Source: Massilia eburnea (lineage in GTDB: Bacteria > Pseudomonadota > Gammaproteobacteria > Burkholderiales > Burkholderiaceae_D). Taken from it: 64,000 nucleotides of DNA. A program made the translations under genes and the position numbers. Where the stretch lies: contig NZ_WNKX01000006.1 of assembly GCF_009720745.1 (NCBI RefSeq), positions 248,001 to 312,000 on the forward strand, read 5' to 3'. Positions 47,162 to 55,811 of the stretch are shown here, one piece after another; the first letter of the stretch is position 1, and every line of letters begins with the position of its first letter. The notes under the pieces are model-generated. The model was given only the letters and a program-made list of their open reading frames with translations, was not told the origin of the DNA and ran no database searches.

Positions 47162-49819
47162 TCAGCCGTTCTTGGAAATAGCAGCCAATTGCTGAGTCAA
47201 ATACGCTTGTGTGCTCTGCATCTTCGACAGGGTCACATCCAGTGCGTTGAACTGGGCGCGGTAGCGCTTTTCAATATCATCCAGCTTGGCCGAGAAGGCG
47301 TCGCGCTGCTTGGCCACATCCTTGATGCTGTTGTTCAAGCCTTCGGTCACGCTGGTCAGCAGGCCGCCAGTACCCAGGAAGGACGTCGCCAGGTTGTTGA
47401 GCTGGTAGGCATAGCCTTGCGAGAAACCGACAGTCCCGCGGTCGCCCAAGGCGCCGCCGGTGACCTCGATCTTCAAGCCTTCGGCATCGGAACCATCGGC
47501 ACCGGTCAGCGTCTGGCCGCTGCCAACCACGGCTTTACCGCCCAGTGTGCCCGCAACGTCGGTGCCCACGACCGGGGTCGCGCCGCCGAAAATGCTGGAC
47601 ACAGTGCTGCCGCTGACATCGGCCAGGGCGATGTTCGAGGTCGAGCCGTATTTGCTCGAGGACAGTACCAGCTTGCCGTTGCTGTCGATCGAAGCGGCAA
47701 CACTGGTGCCGTTGGAGGAAAACGCGGACGAGCCATTGATCGACGACTGCACGATCTTCGCCAGCTGGTCTGCCGTGTAGGTACCTGCCGGAATAGTGAC
47801 GTTGGCGATATTCTTCGCGTTGCTCGGGGTGGTGTCGTTCAGGGTGACGGCCCACACGGTGTTGGCGCTGATGGTCGTGCTGCCGCCGACTGCGGCAGCG
47901 CTGGTCAGCGAGCCCTGGCTGGCCAGGTTCGTAATATTGAGGTCGAAAGTGCCGGGCTTGGTCTTGGCGGTCGAGCTGACAAAGTTGACGTTCGGGTCGG
48001 TGGCTTTACCGATGGCAGTGAACAGGCCTGCGATGTCGCCGAAATTGGAGTCCATCGCCTTGTTCAGTTTGGCGTCGTCCAGGCTTAGGGTGCCGTCCTT
48101 TCCGAACGTAATGCCGACCTGGCCAAGGTTGGTCAAGCCACCCGACAGGCCAGTGATCTGCCCGCCCAGCATGCGACGCAGTTGCGAGATCATCGACTGC
48201 GCCGCCGGGTCGCCTTGCAGCGCCCCGGCTTTCTTGGTTTCCGGATCGTAGGCGGTAAGCTTTTTCAGCGCGCCGCTGAGATCGTTATACGCTTTGACGA
48301 AGGCCTGCAGGTTCGTCTTCACGCTGCCGGTGTCGCGCGCGACGTTTAGCGTGCTGCTGCCAACCTGGTTGACCGTCATGCTCACGCCCTGGATGGCTTC
48401 GCTCACGGTGTTCGAGTGGCTGCTGACGGCGATGCCGTTGACGGTCAGTTTGGTGTCCTGGGCCGCCGTGGTCTGCTGCATGGACTGGCTGCTGCCTGGA
48501 TCGTAGCCGAGCAGGGATTGCAAGGCAGCATCGGGCGGGTTGCTGCCGTCGCCGCTCAGGCTAATCTTCATCGAGGCGTTTTCGCCGGTCTTATTGGAAG
48601 TCAGCACCAGGTGGTAAGGATTGCTGCTGCCGTCGGACACGATGGTGGCTGTGACGCCCAGGCTGGCCTTGTTGATTGCATCGGCAACGCCTTGCAGCGT
48701 GTTGTTGCTGCTGTCGATCACCACCGAGCCGGAAGGCTGGCTCGCGTCCTGGGTGAAACCGCCGCCCAGCACGCTGCCGCCGGTGCCGGCAGTCAGGCCG
48801 GCCGCTGCCGGATTGGTGCCGGCGATGGTGATCGGATTGCCGTTGGCTGCAGCCAGGGTCACGCTGCTGGCCGAGGTGTAGCTGGCGCCAGCATTGGCCG
48901 CGCCGGTTGCGGTCTTGGCGCCGCCCGTTACGCCGGTAGCCGTTTCGGTAATGGCGACGCTGGCGCCGCTGGCGCTGCGGAATTCCAGGGTGCCGGCAGC
49001 AGCGCTGCCGGTAAAGGTGATGCCGGCGGCGGCCAGTGCGGTGGCGGTGGCGCCGCCGGAATTGGCCAGGTCGGCGTCAAGCGAAGCGGCGGTGACGCCG
49101 GCCCCGGCGGCCACGCCCGCGCCTTGGGTTGCGATGACGGTGTTGCCTACCTTCAGGCTATACGAACCGCCGGCGTCAGTTGCCACGTCGCCGAAGGTCG
49201 AGAAAATATTGGCGACGCTGGCGGTGACGCCCGTGGTGCCGCTCTTGTCGTTGATCGCCGTGGCCAGCGCGCTGGCGCTGTTGGTGCTGGACGAGGTGGC
49301 AATCGCAGTGCCATTGATGCTCAGCGACCCATTGCTCAGGCCGCTGGTCAGCATGGAAGAGCTCAAGCCCGTACCCTGCAAGCCGAAGCTGCCGCTGGCG
49401 CTGCCGAACTGGAAGAACAGGGTGGTGGAGCCGCCCAGGCCGATGCTGGAAGTCTTGCTGGCCATGCCGCTGGTCATCAGGGTCTGCGCCTGGGCCAGCT
49501 GGGAAACGTTGATCCGGTAGTTGCCGGCCACGGCCTTTGAACTGGCGGAGGCGCCCAGCACGTCCTTATTGCCCACCGTAGTCGACAAGCCCTTGAAGGC
49601 GGTGGCAGAATTCAGGCTGCTCAGTGCGCTCTGGAACACGCCGACGGCCCCGCTCAGCTGGCCGTAGGCGCTCACCTTGGCCTGATAGGAGGCAGTCTTC
49701 CTGTCATAGCCTTGCAGCGGCGCAGCCTCGGCAGCCATCAGCTTGTCGACGATGTCGTTGACGTTCAGACCCGAGCCAATGCCCGGTGATGCAAGTGCAG
49801 GGGTAGAAGAAACGGCCAC
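47162..49819 (-). CDS. fliD: Flagellar filament cap protein FliD (HAP2), enlarged
   Basis: FliD caps the filament and folds incoming flagellin. GTG at 49819, with CAGGAG 6 nt upstream, gives 885 residues; a TTG at 49840 would precede that Shine-Dalgarno. The N-terminal domain (SPGIGSGLNVNDIVDKLMAAEAAPLQGYDRK) and C-terminal coiled coil (IEKRYRAQFNALDVTLSKMQSTQAYLTQQL) are canonical. The middle is very long and rich in Ala, Ser, Gly and Thr. Most FliD proteins have about 450-680 residues, so outer domains appear expanded. It heads the fliD-S-T operon. Confidence 0.93.
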   Translation of the reverse strand: MAVSSTPALASPGIGSGLNVNDIVDKLMAAEAAPLQGYDRKTASYQAKVSAYGQLSGAVGVFQSALSSLNSATAFKGLSTTVGNKDVLGASASSKAVAGNYRINVSQLAQAQTLMTSGMASKTSSIGLGGSTTLFFQFGSASGSFGLQGTGLSSSMLTSGLSNGSLSINGTAIATSSSTNSASALATAINDKSGTTGVTASVANIFSTFGDVATDAGGSYSLKVGNTVIATQGAGVAAGAGVTAASLDADLANSGGATATALAAAGITFTGSAAAGTLEFRSASGASVAITETATGVTGGAKTATGAANAGASYTSASSVTLAAANGNPITIAGTNPAAAGLTAGTGGSVLGGGFTQDASQPSGSVVIDSSNNTLQGVADAINKASLGVTATIVSDGSSNPYHLVLTSNKTGENASMKISLSGDGSNPPDAALQSLLGYDPGSSQSMQQTTAAQDTKLTVNGIAVSSHSNTVSEAIQGVSMTVNQVGSSTLNVARDTGSVKTNLQAFVKAYNDLSGALKKLTAYDPETKKAGALQGDPAAQSMISQLRRMLGGQITGLSGGLTNLGQVGITFGKDGTLSLDDAKLNKAMDSNFGDIAGLFTAIGKATDPNVNFVSSTAKTKPGTFDLNITNLASQGSLTSAAAVGGSTTISANTVWAVTLNDTTPSNAKNIANVTIPAGTYTADQLAKIVQSSINGSSAFSSNGTSVAASIDSNGKLVLSSSKYGSTSNIALADVSGSTVSSIFGGATPVVGTDVAGTLGGKAVVGSGQTLTGADGSDAEGLKIEVTGGALGDRGTVGFSQGYAYQLNNLATSFLGTGGLLTSVTEGLNNSIKDVAKQRDAFSAKLDDIEKRYRAQFNALDVTLSKMQSTQAYLTQQLAAISKNG

Positions 49820-49855
49820 GGCAAACTCCTGAGGTAACAAGATAAGTCTAACTTG

Positions 49856-49882
49856 TTTACGGCAGATTCAAAGGGGACTTGA
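49856..49882 (-). promoter_or_regulatory. Sigma28 (FliA) promoter for the fliD operon
   Basis: On the minus strand TCAAGTCC, an 11-bp spacer and GCCGTAAA precede fliD by 36 nt. It shares the -10 element with the flgM and flgK promoters. It should drive fliD, fliS, fliT, the FliK-like gene, the FlhB-C paralogue and the ycgR-like gene, since no terminator was seen until 43941. Confidence 0.85.
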
Positions 49883-49946
49883 GAGGGGGAAATACCTGTT
49901 TATTCGTGTCCGAAAAGACAATCTGGCCGTCAAGGCAGCATAACGT

Positions 49947-49983
49947 AAAAAGGCCCGGTCTGCCGCAAGGACAGGCCGGGCCT
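49947..49983 (-). terminator. Rho-independent terminator of flaG
   Basis: The minus-strand transcript forms a stem of AGGCCCGGCCTG against CAGACCGGGCCT followed by five Ts, 20 nt after the flaG stop codon. Confidence 0.85.
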
Positions 49984-50002
49984 GGAATGCAGTGGCCAGC
50001 GT

Positions 50003-50377
50003 TCAGGCTTCGTGGTCTACCAGCAGGCCACCTTTGAAGGCATCGATCGATTTCGCAATCTCCAGGGCTTCCGGAGTGGGAATCTGTCGTAAGACTTCCT
50101 TAGTGTGCTGGTCAATCACTTTGACGATGGTGCGGTGGCTGTCATCGTCGATGGAAAAGACGAGGCTTTGGGCCCGTTCCTGCACCGACTTGTTGAGTTT
50201 GGTGACTGCGTCTTCCACTTCTTTCCTGGAAGGTACAGCCTCCTTGGCCTTGACCGCATCGATGGTTTCCACCGTAGCAGCAGGGCTACGGCCTGCCACC
50301 GGGAGAGCCACGAAATCGTAGCCCGCAATGCTGCGGTCAGCCCGCGGCACAGTAGCAGTAATTGAATCGATAGTCAT
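50003..50377 (-). CDS. flaG: FlaG family flagellar protein
   Basis: FlaG proteins affect filament length and are usually encoded next to flagellin and fliD. The 124-residue protein has a disordered N-terminal half and the FlaG core in the second half: LNKSVQERAQSLVFSIDDDS, then VKVIDQHTKEVLRQIPTPEAL. An AGGAGG Shine-Dalgarno stands 6 nt before the ATG. It lies 75 nt downstream of fliC with a hairpin terminator in between, so it probably receives only readthrough transcription from the fliC promoter. Confidence 0.93.
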   Translation of the reverse strand: MTIDSITATVPRADRSIAGYDFVALPVAGRSPAATVETIDAVKAKEAVPSRKEVEDAVTKLNKSVQERAQSLVFSIDDDSHRTIVKVIDQHTKEVLRQIPTPEALEIAKSIDAFKGGLLVDHEA

Positions 50378-50392
50378 AGAGACCTCCTACGG

Positions 50393-50426
50393 AAAATTCC
50401 CCGGTCCGGCGAACCGGAGCGGGGAA
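50393..50426 (-). terminator. Terminator hairpin between fliC and flaG
   Basis: A 13-bp stem with one mismatch (50397-50409 against 50414-50426) and a TTCG loop on the minus strand is followed by TTTT at 50393-50396. It lies about 26 nt after the fliC stop and just before the flaG ribosome-binding site, and would give a short, stable fliC mRNA with some readthrough into flaG. Confidence 0.8.
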
Positions 50427-50452
50427 CCGCTTTTTAGCTAACTACCTGGCGC

Positions 50453-51934
50453 TTAGCCGCGCAGCAGGCTCAGCACGCCGTTTGGCAGCGAGTTAGCCTG
50501 GGCCAGCATTGCGGTACCAGCTTGTTGCAGGATCTGGCCGCGGGTCAGGCTGGCGGTTTCCTGTGCGAAGTCGGTATCGACGATACGGCTGCGGGATGCG
50601 GACAGGTTCTCGGTCGTCGTGCTCAGGTTCGAGATGGTCGACGAGAAACGGGACTGCAGTGCACCGTAAGCTGCGCGCTGGTTGTTCACCGAAGCCAGAG
50701 CCGCGTCAGCAATCTTGATTGCCAGCTGGGCGTTGTCGAAGGTGGTCACGTCCAGGGTCGACACGGCCTTCAGGGTCGAAGCCTGGATGGTCGCTGCTGC
50801 TGCAGGTGCGCCCACGCCGAAACCGGTGCCGTTATCCTTGACCGAGAACGAGCTTTCCGAGTCGAAGGTCACGCGGCCGTTGGCAACAGCGGTAGCGGCA
50901 GCTGCTTTGGCGTCGAATGCCGTGGTCAGGCCGTTAGCGGTGGTGTAGGAAGCCACGTCCAGCTTGGTGTTGGCAGCGGAGGACTGGTTCACCAGCGAGA
51001 TGTCGGCGCCGGTGGCGCTGGTCAGCTTGATGCCGCCGTTCTTGTCATCGTACTGGGCGGTGATGCCGGTCTTGGCGGACTGTGCATTGATGGCATTGAT
51101 ACCAGCAGCGTAGTCGGTTGCCGAAGAAACGGTTGCACCGGTCGAGAACGAGATACGCACTGCGGAACCGACGTTGTCGCCCACCAGGTCCAGCGAGTAC
51201 GACTGGCTGGCGCCCAGAGCCAGGTTGGCATCGGTACGGGCAGTTGCGGTCACGCCGGTCTGGGAGGTCAGCTTGTTCACGCCAGCAGCGATCGACTTGG
51301 CGGAATCGCCAGCAACGGTGGTGTAGGAAGCGGAGCCGCGCACACCTGCAACGTCTACTGCCTTGGCAGCCACCAGCTTGGTGGTCGCGCCAACAGCTAC
51401 CTGGTCGTTTTCCACACGGTTGTCACCGTAGGTGTTGGTCAGGAAGTTGGCACCGGAAGCCGAGATGGTCTGGTTGGCATCAGCACCTACCTGGAAGGTA
51501 GCGGTGCCCATGGTGCCGTCCAGCAGGTTCTGGCCGTTGAAGGTGGTGGTTTGCGCAACACGGTTCAGTTCTTGCGACAGCTGACCAACTTCGGTCTGCA
51601 GAGCTTGACGGTCGGAAGCCGAGTTGGTGGCGTTGGACGACTGCACTGCCAGTTCACGGATACGCTGCAGGATGTCGCCGGACGAAGCCAGTGCACCTTC
51701 AGCGGTCTGAGCCAGCGAAACGCCGTCGTTTGCGTTACGCACAGCCTGATTCATACCGCGGATCTGGGAAGACATACGGTCGGAAATCGCCAGGCCTGCC
51801 GCATCGTCTTTAGCGCTGTTGATACGCAGGCCGGAGGACAGACGTTGCAGGGAAGTAGCGAGGCTGCCCTGGGAGGCGGTCAGGTTGCGCTGCGCGTTCA
51901 GGGACGAGATGTTGGTGTTAATTACGGAAGCCAT
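50453..51934 (-). CDS. fliC: Flagellin FliC
   Basis: FliC is the filament subunit. The 493-residue protein has the conserved N-terminal D0/D1 ([38 protein letters not shown]) and C-terminal D1/D0 ending [37 protein letters not shown]. The central 150-390 region is the variable surface part. A GGAGA Shine-Dalgarno precedes the ATG at 51934. It is the only flagellin gene in the window, with its own sigma28 promoter and terminator. FliS (46700) is its chaperone. Confidence 0.97.
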   Translation of the reverse strand: MASVINTNISSLNAQRNLTASQGSLATSLQRLSSGLRINSAKDDAAGLAISDRMSSQIRGMNQAVRNANDGVSLAQTAEGALASSGDILQRIRELAVQSSNATNSASDRQALQTEVGQLSQELNRVAQTTTFNGQNLLDGTMGTATFQVGADANQTISASGANFLTNTYGDNRVENDQVAVGATTKLVAAKAVDVAGVRGSASYTTVAGDSAKSIAAGVNKLTSQTGVTATARTDANLALGASQSYSLDLVGDNVGSAVRISFSTGATVSSATDYAAGINAINAQSAKTGITAQYDDKNGGIKLTSATGADISLVNQSSAANTKLDVASYTTANGLTTAFDAKAAAATAVANGRVTFDSESSFSVKDNGTGFGVGAPAAAATIQASTLKAVSTLDVTTFDNAQLAIKIADAALASVNNQRAAYGALQSRFSSTISNLSTTTENLSASRSRIVDTDFAQETASLTRGQILQQAGTAMLAQANSLPNGVLSLLRG

Positions 51935-52115
51935 GGTATTTCTCCATTCGGTACTACTGATTGGGCAATTTGCTCATTCACATTGGCCCGCCACGCTGTT
52001 CTGTGGCGATCAAGCCGCTGTTGTTTTGGGTAACGGTTGCCGCACGGGAACCTTTAGGGGGATTTAGCAGGTAAATCTCACTCTTTTTACCCTCAAGTTG
52101 CCTACAGAGTGCCGC

Positions 52116-52143
52116 TTATACGGCGGGCTTTTACTGAACTTTA
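52116..52143 (-). promoter_or_regulatory. Sigma28 (FliA) promoter for fliC
   Basis: On the minus strand TAAAGTTC, an 11-bp spacer and GCCGTATAA. Transcription would start about 52107, leaving a leader of about 170 nt before fliC, unusually long compared with the 20-40 nt leaders of the other three sigma28 units. Confidence 0.85.
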
Positions 52144-52236
52144 GGCCGAAAAAAAATATTTTTCAGGGGCAAAAAAATCTTCAGGACTGGGAAATCTAGG
52201 CCTCTTGGATCGAAGGCCATCGGGTCTGGAGGCTCA

Positions 52237-52274
52237 AACCCGGTAAATCTGGGTCTGACCCAAGGGGCAGACCC
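52237..52274. repeat. Single-arm REP-type repeat upstream of fliC
   Basis: AACCCGGTAAATCTGGG followed by a GGGTCTGACCC core and a slightly decayed second core (GGGGCAGACCC). The inverted partner arm is missing, so this is a solitary half copy of the repeat seen at 8195 and 40527. Confidence 0.65.
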
Positions 52275-52321
52275 GCTGGCTCAGCCGCTGCTGGCAAGTC
52301 TTAAGTTTCACGAGAACTCGT

Positions 52322-52354
52322 CAAAAAGCAAAAGCCCGCCGGAGGGGCGGGCTT
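52322..52354 (-). terminator. Terminator of the GGEEF cyclase gene
   Basis: A 9-bp perfect stem (AAGCCCGCC against GGCGGGCTT, loop 5 nt) is followed on the minus strand by TTTTGCTTTTT. It lies 17 nt after the stop codon at 52371. Confidence 0.85.
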
Positions 52355-52370
52355 GTTGGGGTGTTATTGA

Positions 52371-53951
52371 CTATTCGGCTACGACGACCCGGTTCTTGCC
52401 GGATTTTTTGGCCTTGTACATAGCTTCGTCGGCGCGTTTGACCAGGTCGGCCTGGGGCTCGTGGGGTCGGCGCAGGGCGACGCCGGCGGAAAAGGTGATC
52501 AGCACTTTCTCATGCTCGTGCATGAAGAAGTGGCGGGTCAGTTCGCGCTGCAAGCGGGTCATGGTCGCCTCAGCCGCTTCGAGCGTGGTCTCGGGCAGCA
52601 GGATCAAGAATTCTTCGCCGCCGAAACGGGCGATCACGTCCATTGAGCGAAGGGTTTCTTTGACAACCTTGACCAGGTGCTTCAGTGCGTTGTCGCCGGC
52701 GATGTGGCCCAGCGTGTCGTTGAGCTTCTTGAAGTCGTCCAGGTCGAGCACGGCGATGCACAGCGGGGTGCCGCGGCGGTCGGCGCGGGCCGTTTCGCGT
52801 TCGAACACATCGTCCAGGCCGCGCCGGTTGAGGGAACCGGTCAACTGGTCTTCGCGCACCAGCTCGCTCAGGTGCTGCAGCTTGGCTTCCAGCGCGTGGA
52901 TGCGCGCTTCGGCGTCCTGCACTTCCTGGCGCGCTACCATCATATTGTCGCGTGCCTTTAGGGCCTCGCTTTGCACTTGGCGGGTTTCTTTCAACACGTC
53001 GTCCAAGATCTGGTTCAGCTCGCCTATATCGTGCGCGGCGCGGATCTTCTCGGAGTAGCCGCCGATCTTTTCGTGGAAATCGCCGGTCGAGGTCGCGACC
53101 ACGCCGAGGCGGTCAATGAAGGTCATCATCATGTTCTTGACGGTGGCCTTCACATCGGTGATCGAGTGCTTGAGCTGGCTCTGTTTATAGATAACGTCCT
53201 TCAGGCTGCGCGTGGCTTCTTCCAGCGCGCGCTGGTCGAGTGGGCCGGCGATCAGGTTCTGCACGGCGTCGATCTGTCCGCGCAGCCAGGAATCGTCGTC
53301 CAGCAGTTCGCTGACGTTTTCCAGCAGCAGGCGGAACAGGCGCAGCAGCAGTTCTTGCTGCTCGGCGGTATCGCCGCTGCGGATCTCGATCTGGTAGCAC
53401 AGCTGCTTGAGGCGGGCGCCGATCTCGGATAGGGCAGCTTCGGTATGCGCTTCCTTGGTCGCTGCGCCGAGCGACTCGGCTTCGGCCACCAGGGTAGGGG
53501 TGGCAGACAGCAGGGAGGCGACGGCAAAGGTCAGGGTACGGCTCAGCAGTTCGCGCAACTGGCGCGCTTGCTCGTTGTTTTCTTCCGGTACCAGGCCGCC
53601 GGCGCCGACCTTGATCAGGGGGCGCTCAGCCAGCGAGGCAAGCGTGCGGGCGTAGGTATCCCAGTCGCGCGCCTTGACCGCGCGGTTGAAGCGGCGGCCG
53701 AAGTCGGCCAGGTCGCCCGGCTGGTCGGTCAGGCGGGCTGCGAATTGGGCCAGCATGGTTTCTGCCGGGCTTTCCTGCACGGCCGGGGCCGCGACAGGCG
53801 CCTCGACGATGCCGGCGATTTCGTTGTAGATGTCGCGATACGCTTCTGGCGTAGGGGCAATCCGGCGCACTGCGAGGCGGCGGAAAGCCTCGCGAGCGAT
53901 ATCAGCCGGATTCATGTCCGCCGCGGCTGGATTGGTGGGTTTGCTAGACAT
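52371..53951 (-). CDS. Cytoplasmic diguanylate cyclase
   Basis: Makes cyclic-di-GMP. The 526-residue protein has no membrane segment. The C-terminal GGDEF domain (about 365-526) carries an intact GGEEF at 444-448 and an inhibitory-site RxxD (RSMD, 435-438). The N-terminal 350 residues are helical, including a coiled coil just ahead of the domain (LEAKLQHLSELVREDQLTGSLNRRG) and a possible signal-sensing helical bundle. I do not recognise a named N-terminal domain. It lies between fliC and the two-component genes, with its own terminator. A role in motility control through the YcgR-like protein is plausible. Confidence 0.9.
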   Translation of the reverse strand: MSSKPTNPAAADMNPADIAREAFRRLAVRRIAPTPEAYRDIYNEIAGIVEAPVAAPAVQESPAETMLAQFAARLTDQPGDLADFGRRFNRAVKARDWDTYARTLASLAERPLIKVGAGGLVPEENNEQARQLRELLSRTLTFAVASLLSATPTLVAEAESLGAATKEAHTEAALSEIGARLKQLCYQIEIRSGDTAEQQELLLRLFRLLLENVSELLDDDSWLRGQIDAVQNLIAGPLDQRALEEATRSLKDVIYKQSQLKHSITDVKATVKNMMMTFIDRLGVVATSTGDFHEKIGGYSEKIRAAHDIGELNQILDDVLKETRQVQSEALKARDNMMVARQEVQDAEARIHALEAKLQHLSELVREDQLTGSLNRRGLDDVFERETARADRRGTPLCIAVLDLDDFKKLNDTLGHIAGDNALKHLVKVVKETLRSMDVIARFGGEEFLILLPETTLEAAEATMTRLQRELTRHFFMHEHEKVLITFSAGVALRRPHEPQADLVKRADEAMYKAKKSGKNRVVVAE

Positions 53952-54064
53952 CTGACGTACAGCCTTTACTAAGGTTTTACCGTTACTAGCATCTTAAGCC
54001 ACTGTCCAGTCGCTTGATTCGGTGATAAACGAGGGGAAATGTGCTTACTTCCTAGCATCATTTC

Positions 54065-54712
54065 TCAGTCGATCAGCTGGTTCTTGATGGCGTAGTGAGT
54101 CAGTTCGGCGCTGTTCTTCAGGTTCATCTTGGCCAGCAGGCGGGAGCGGTACTCGCTGACTGTCTTGACCGAGAGTGATAGCTCCTTGGCAATGGTGCCC
54201 ACCGTTTTTCCGGAGGCAATCATGGTCAGGGTCTGGTACTCGCGGTCCGACAGCGCTTCGTGCGGCGCAGCCGTGTGGTCCTCGCCGACATGGTTGGCCA
54301 GTTCCTGGGCCAATGCCGGGCTTACATATTTTAAACCCGCAGCGCACTGGCGGATTGCATTTACTAACTCTTTCGGCGCACTTTGTTTCGTCAGGTAGCC
54401 GGCAGCGCCGGCTTTGAGTGAACGGATGGCGTACTGGTCTTCGCGATGCATGGAAAGCATCAGCACGGCCAGCTCAGGCTTGTCTTTTTTGATCTGCTTG
54501 AGCACTTCGATACCGTTGCGGTCTGGCAGCGAAATATCGAGCAGCATGACGTGGCAGCCGGACTTGCGGAACAGCTTGATGGCGTCGAGGCCATTTTCGG
54601 CTTCGCCGGCGACCACGATGTCCTTGGTCTCGGCCAGGATTTGCTTCAAACCCTCGCGCACGATGGCGTGGTCGTCGGCAATGAAGACTTTGATGACGCT
54701 TTTTTCACTCAT
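54065..54712 (-). CDS. NarL/FixJ-family response regulator
   Basis: Transcription factor of a two-component pair. The 215-residue protein has a receiver domain (IKVFIADDHAIVREGLK; phosphoacceptor Asp-59 in LLDISLPDRNG; conserved LMLSMH and KAGAAGYLTK) and a C-terminal LuxR-type helix-turn-helix (LSDREYQTLTMIASGKTVGTIAKEL, then SVKTVSEYRSRLLAKM). It overlaps its kinase gene by 8 nt. The target genes are unknown; proximity to fliC and the cyclase hints at motility or biofilm control. Confidence 0.93.
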   Translation of the reverse strand: MSEKSVIKVFIADDHAIVREGLKQILAETKDIVVAGEAENGLDAIKLFRKSGCHVMLLDISLPDRNGIEVLKQIKKDKPELAVLMLSMHREDQYAIRSLKAGAAGYLTKQSAPKELVNAIRQCAAGLKYVSPALAQELANHVGEDHTAAPHEALSDREYQTLTMIASGKTVGTIAKELSLSVKTVSEYRSRLLAKMNLKNSAELTHYAIKNQLID

Positions 54713-55796
54713 GATTTATTTTAACGTCTGGCGCACGTGCCGGGAGCCGGATTTTGATCATCACTTCGGTACCTCCGCCGGGGGGATGTCCCAGGTTCAG
54801 CGTACCGCCCAGCGCCCGCGCCCGCTCGGCCATGCCACGCAGGCCGAAAGAGTCCGGCTTGGCGCGGTCGGCGGGACGGATGCCGCGCCCGTTGTCGGTG
54901 ATCTTCAAGGTCACCACGCCACGGCTGCGCGTCAGCTTGATGGTGACCGCGCTCGCTTGCGCATGCTTGGCAATATTGGTCAGCGCTTCTTGCGCGATCC
55001 GGAACAGGGCGGTGGCCTGTTCCGGATCGAGTTCGAGTTCTTTCATGCTGGCCAGCACGGTGCAGGAGATGCCAGCCTGGGCCTCGAATTCCTTGGCCTG
55101 CCATTCCAGCGCGGGCAGCAGGCCGAAGTCCAGCACGGAAGGGCGCAGGTCCAGCGTCAGGCGGTGCACGGCGTCGATGGTGCGGTCGACCAGGGAGTCG
55201 ACGTAGGCGGCTTTCTGCTGCAGGGTTTCGTCGCCTTCGGGCAAACGCGCGGCCAGCATCGCGATGGCCATCTTGATGGCGGTCAGGTTGCCGCCCAGGT
55301 CGTCGTGGATTTCACGCGCGATACGCTCGCGCTCCTGCTCCTTCACCTTTTCGATGTGGGCGGTCAACTCGGCGAGGCGGGCGCGGCTGGCACGCACTTC
55401 CAGCTGCTCCTGCTTGCTTTCCGTGATGTTGGACATGATGCCTTCCCACTGCACGGCGCCGTCGGGCAGGGCGTGCGGGGTGCTGCGCAGGTTGATCCAC
55501 TTCACGTCCTTCCAGGCCTCGACCCAGATGCGGCCTTCCCAGTTCCAGCTCCATAGCGAGTGGGCGGACGCCTGCATCGATTCCAGGTAGGCTGGACGGT
55601 CTTCCGCCAGCACCAGCGACAGGAAACGTTCCGGCTCGGCCTGCAGTTCGGCGGCGGTAATGCCCAGCAGGGCCAGGCAGCCGTCGCTCAGGTAGGGAAA
55701 GGTCACGCTGCCATCGGCATTGCGGCGGAACTGGTAGACCAGTCCGGGAGCGTTGGCGGCAATATTGTGGAGGGCTGTCGGCAAGGCAGGGCGCAT
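54705..55796 (-). CDS. PAS-containing sensor histidine kinase (HisKA_3 type)
   Basis: Partner kinase for the regulator at 54065. The 363-residue protein has an N-terminal PAS domain (about residues 10-130; LVYQFRRNADGSVTFPYLSDG, WEGIMSNITE), no membrane segment, then a dimerisation/phosphoacceptor region (REIHDDLGGNLTAIKM, His-164) and an HATPase (ALTNIAKHAQASAV, DNGRGI, FGLRGMAERARALGG). It is therefore a cytoplasmic sensor; no haem or flavin ligand motif is obvious. It follows the membrane-protein gene at 55812 by 15 nt. Confidence 0.92.
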   Translation of the reverse strand: MRPALPTALHNIAANAPGLVYQFRRNADGSVTFPYLSDGCLALLGITAAELQAEPERFLSLVLAEDRPAYLESMQASAHSLWSWNWEGRIWVEAWKDVKWINLRSTPHALPDGAVQWEGIMSNITESKQEQLEVRASRARLAELTAHIEKVKEQERERIAREIHDDLGGNLTAIKMAIAMLAARLPEGDETLQQKAAYVDSLVDRTIDAVHRLTLDLRPSVLDFGLLPALEWQAKEFEAQAGISCTVLASMKELELDPEQATALFRIAQEALTNIAKHAQASAVTIKLTRSRGVVTLKITDNGRGIRPADRAKPDSFGLRGMAERARALGGTLNLGHPPGGGTEVMIKIRLPARAPDVKINHE

Positions 55797-55811
55797 GAAG
55801 TTGGGGTCAGG

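Larger units (their letters stand above)
51935..52370. other. 436-bp gene-free region upstream of fliC
   Basis: This holds the fliC leader (about 170 nt), the sigma28 promoter at 52116-52143, an A-rich stretch around 52147-52175, a half REP-type repeat at 52237-52274 and the terminator of the cyclase gene at 52322-52354. No coding frame is convincing here. The long A/T-rich fliC leader could carry post-transcriptional control, but no specific element was recognised. Confidence 0.7.
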
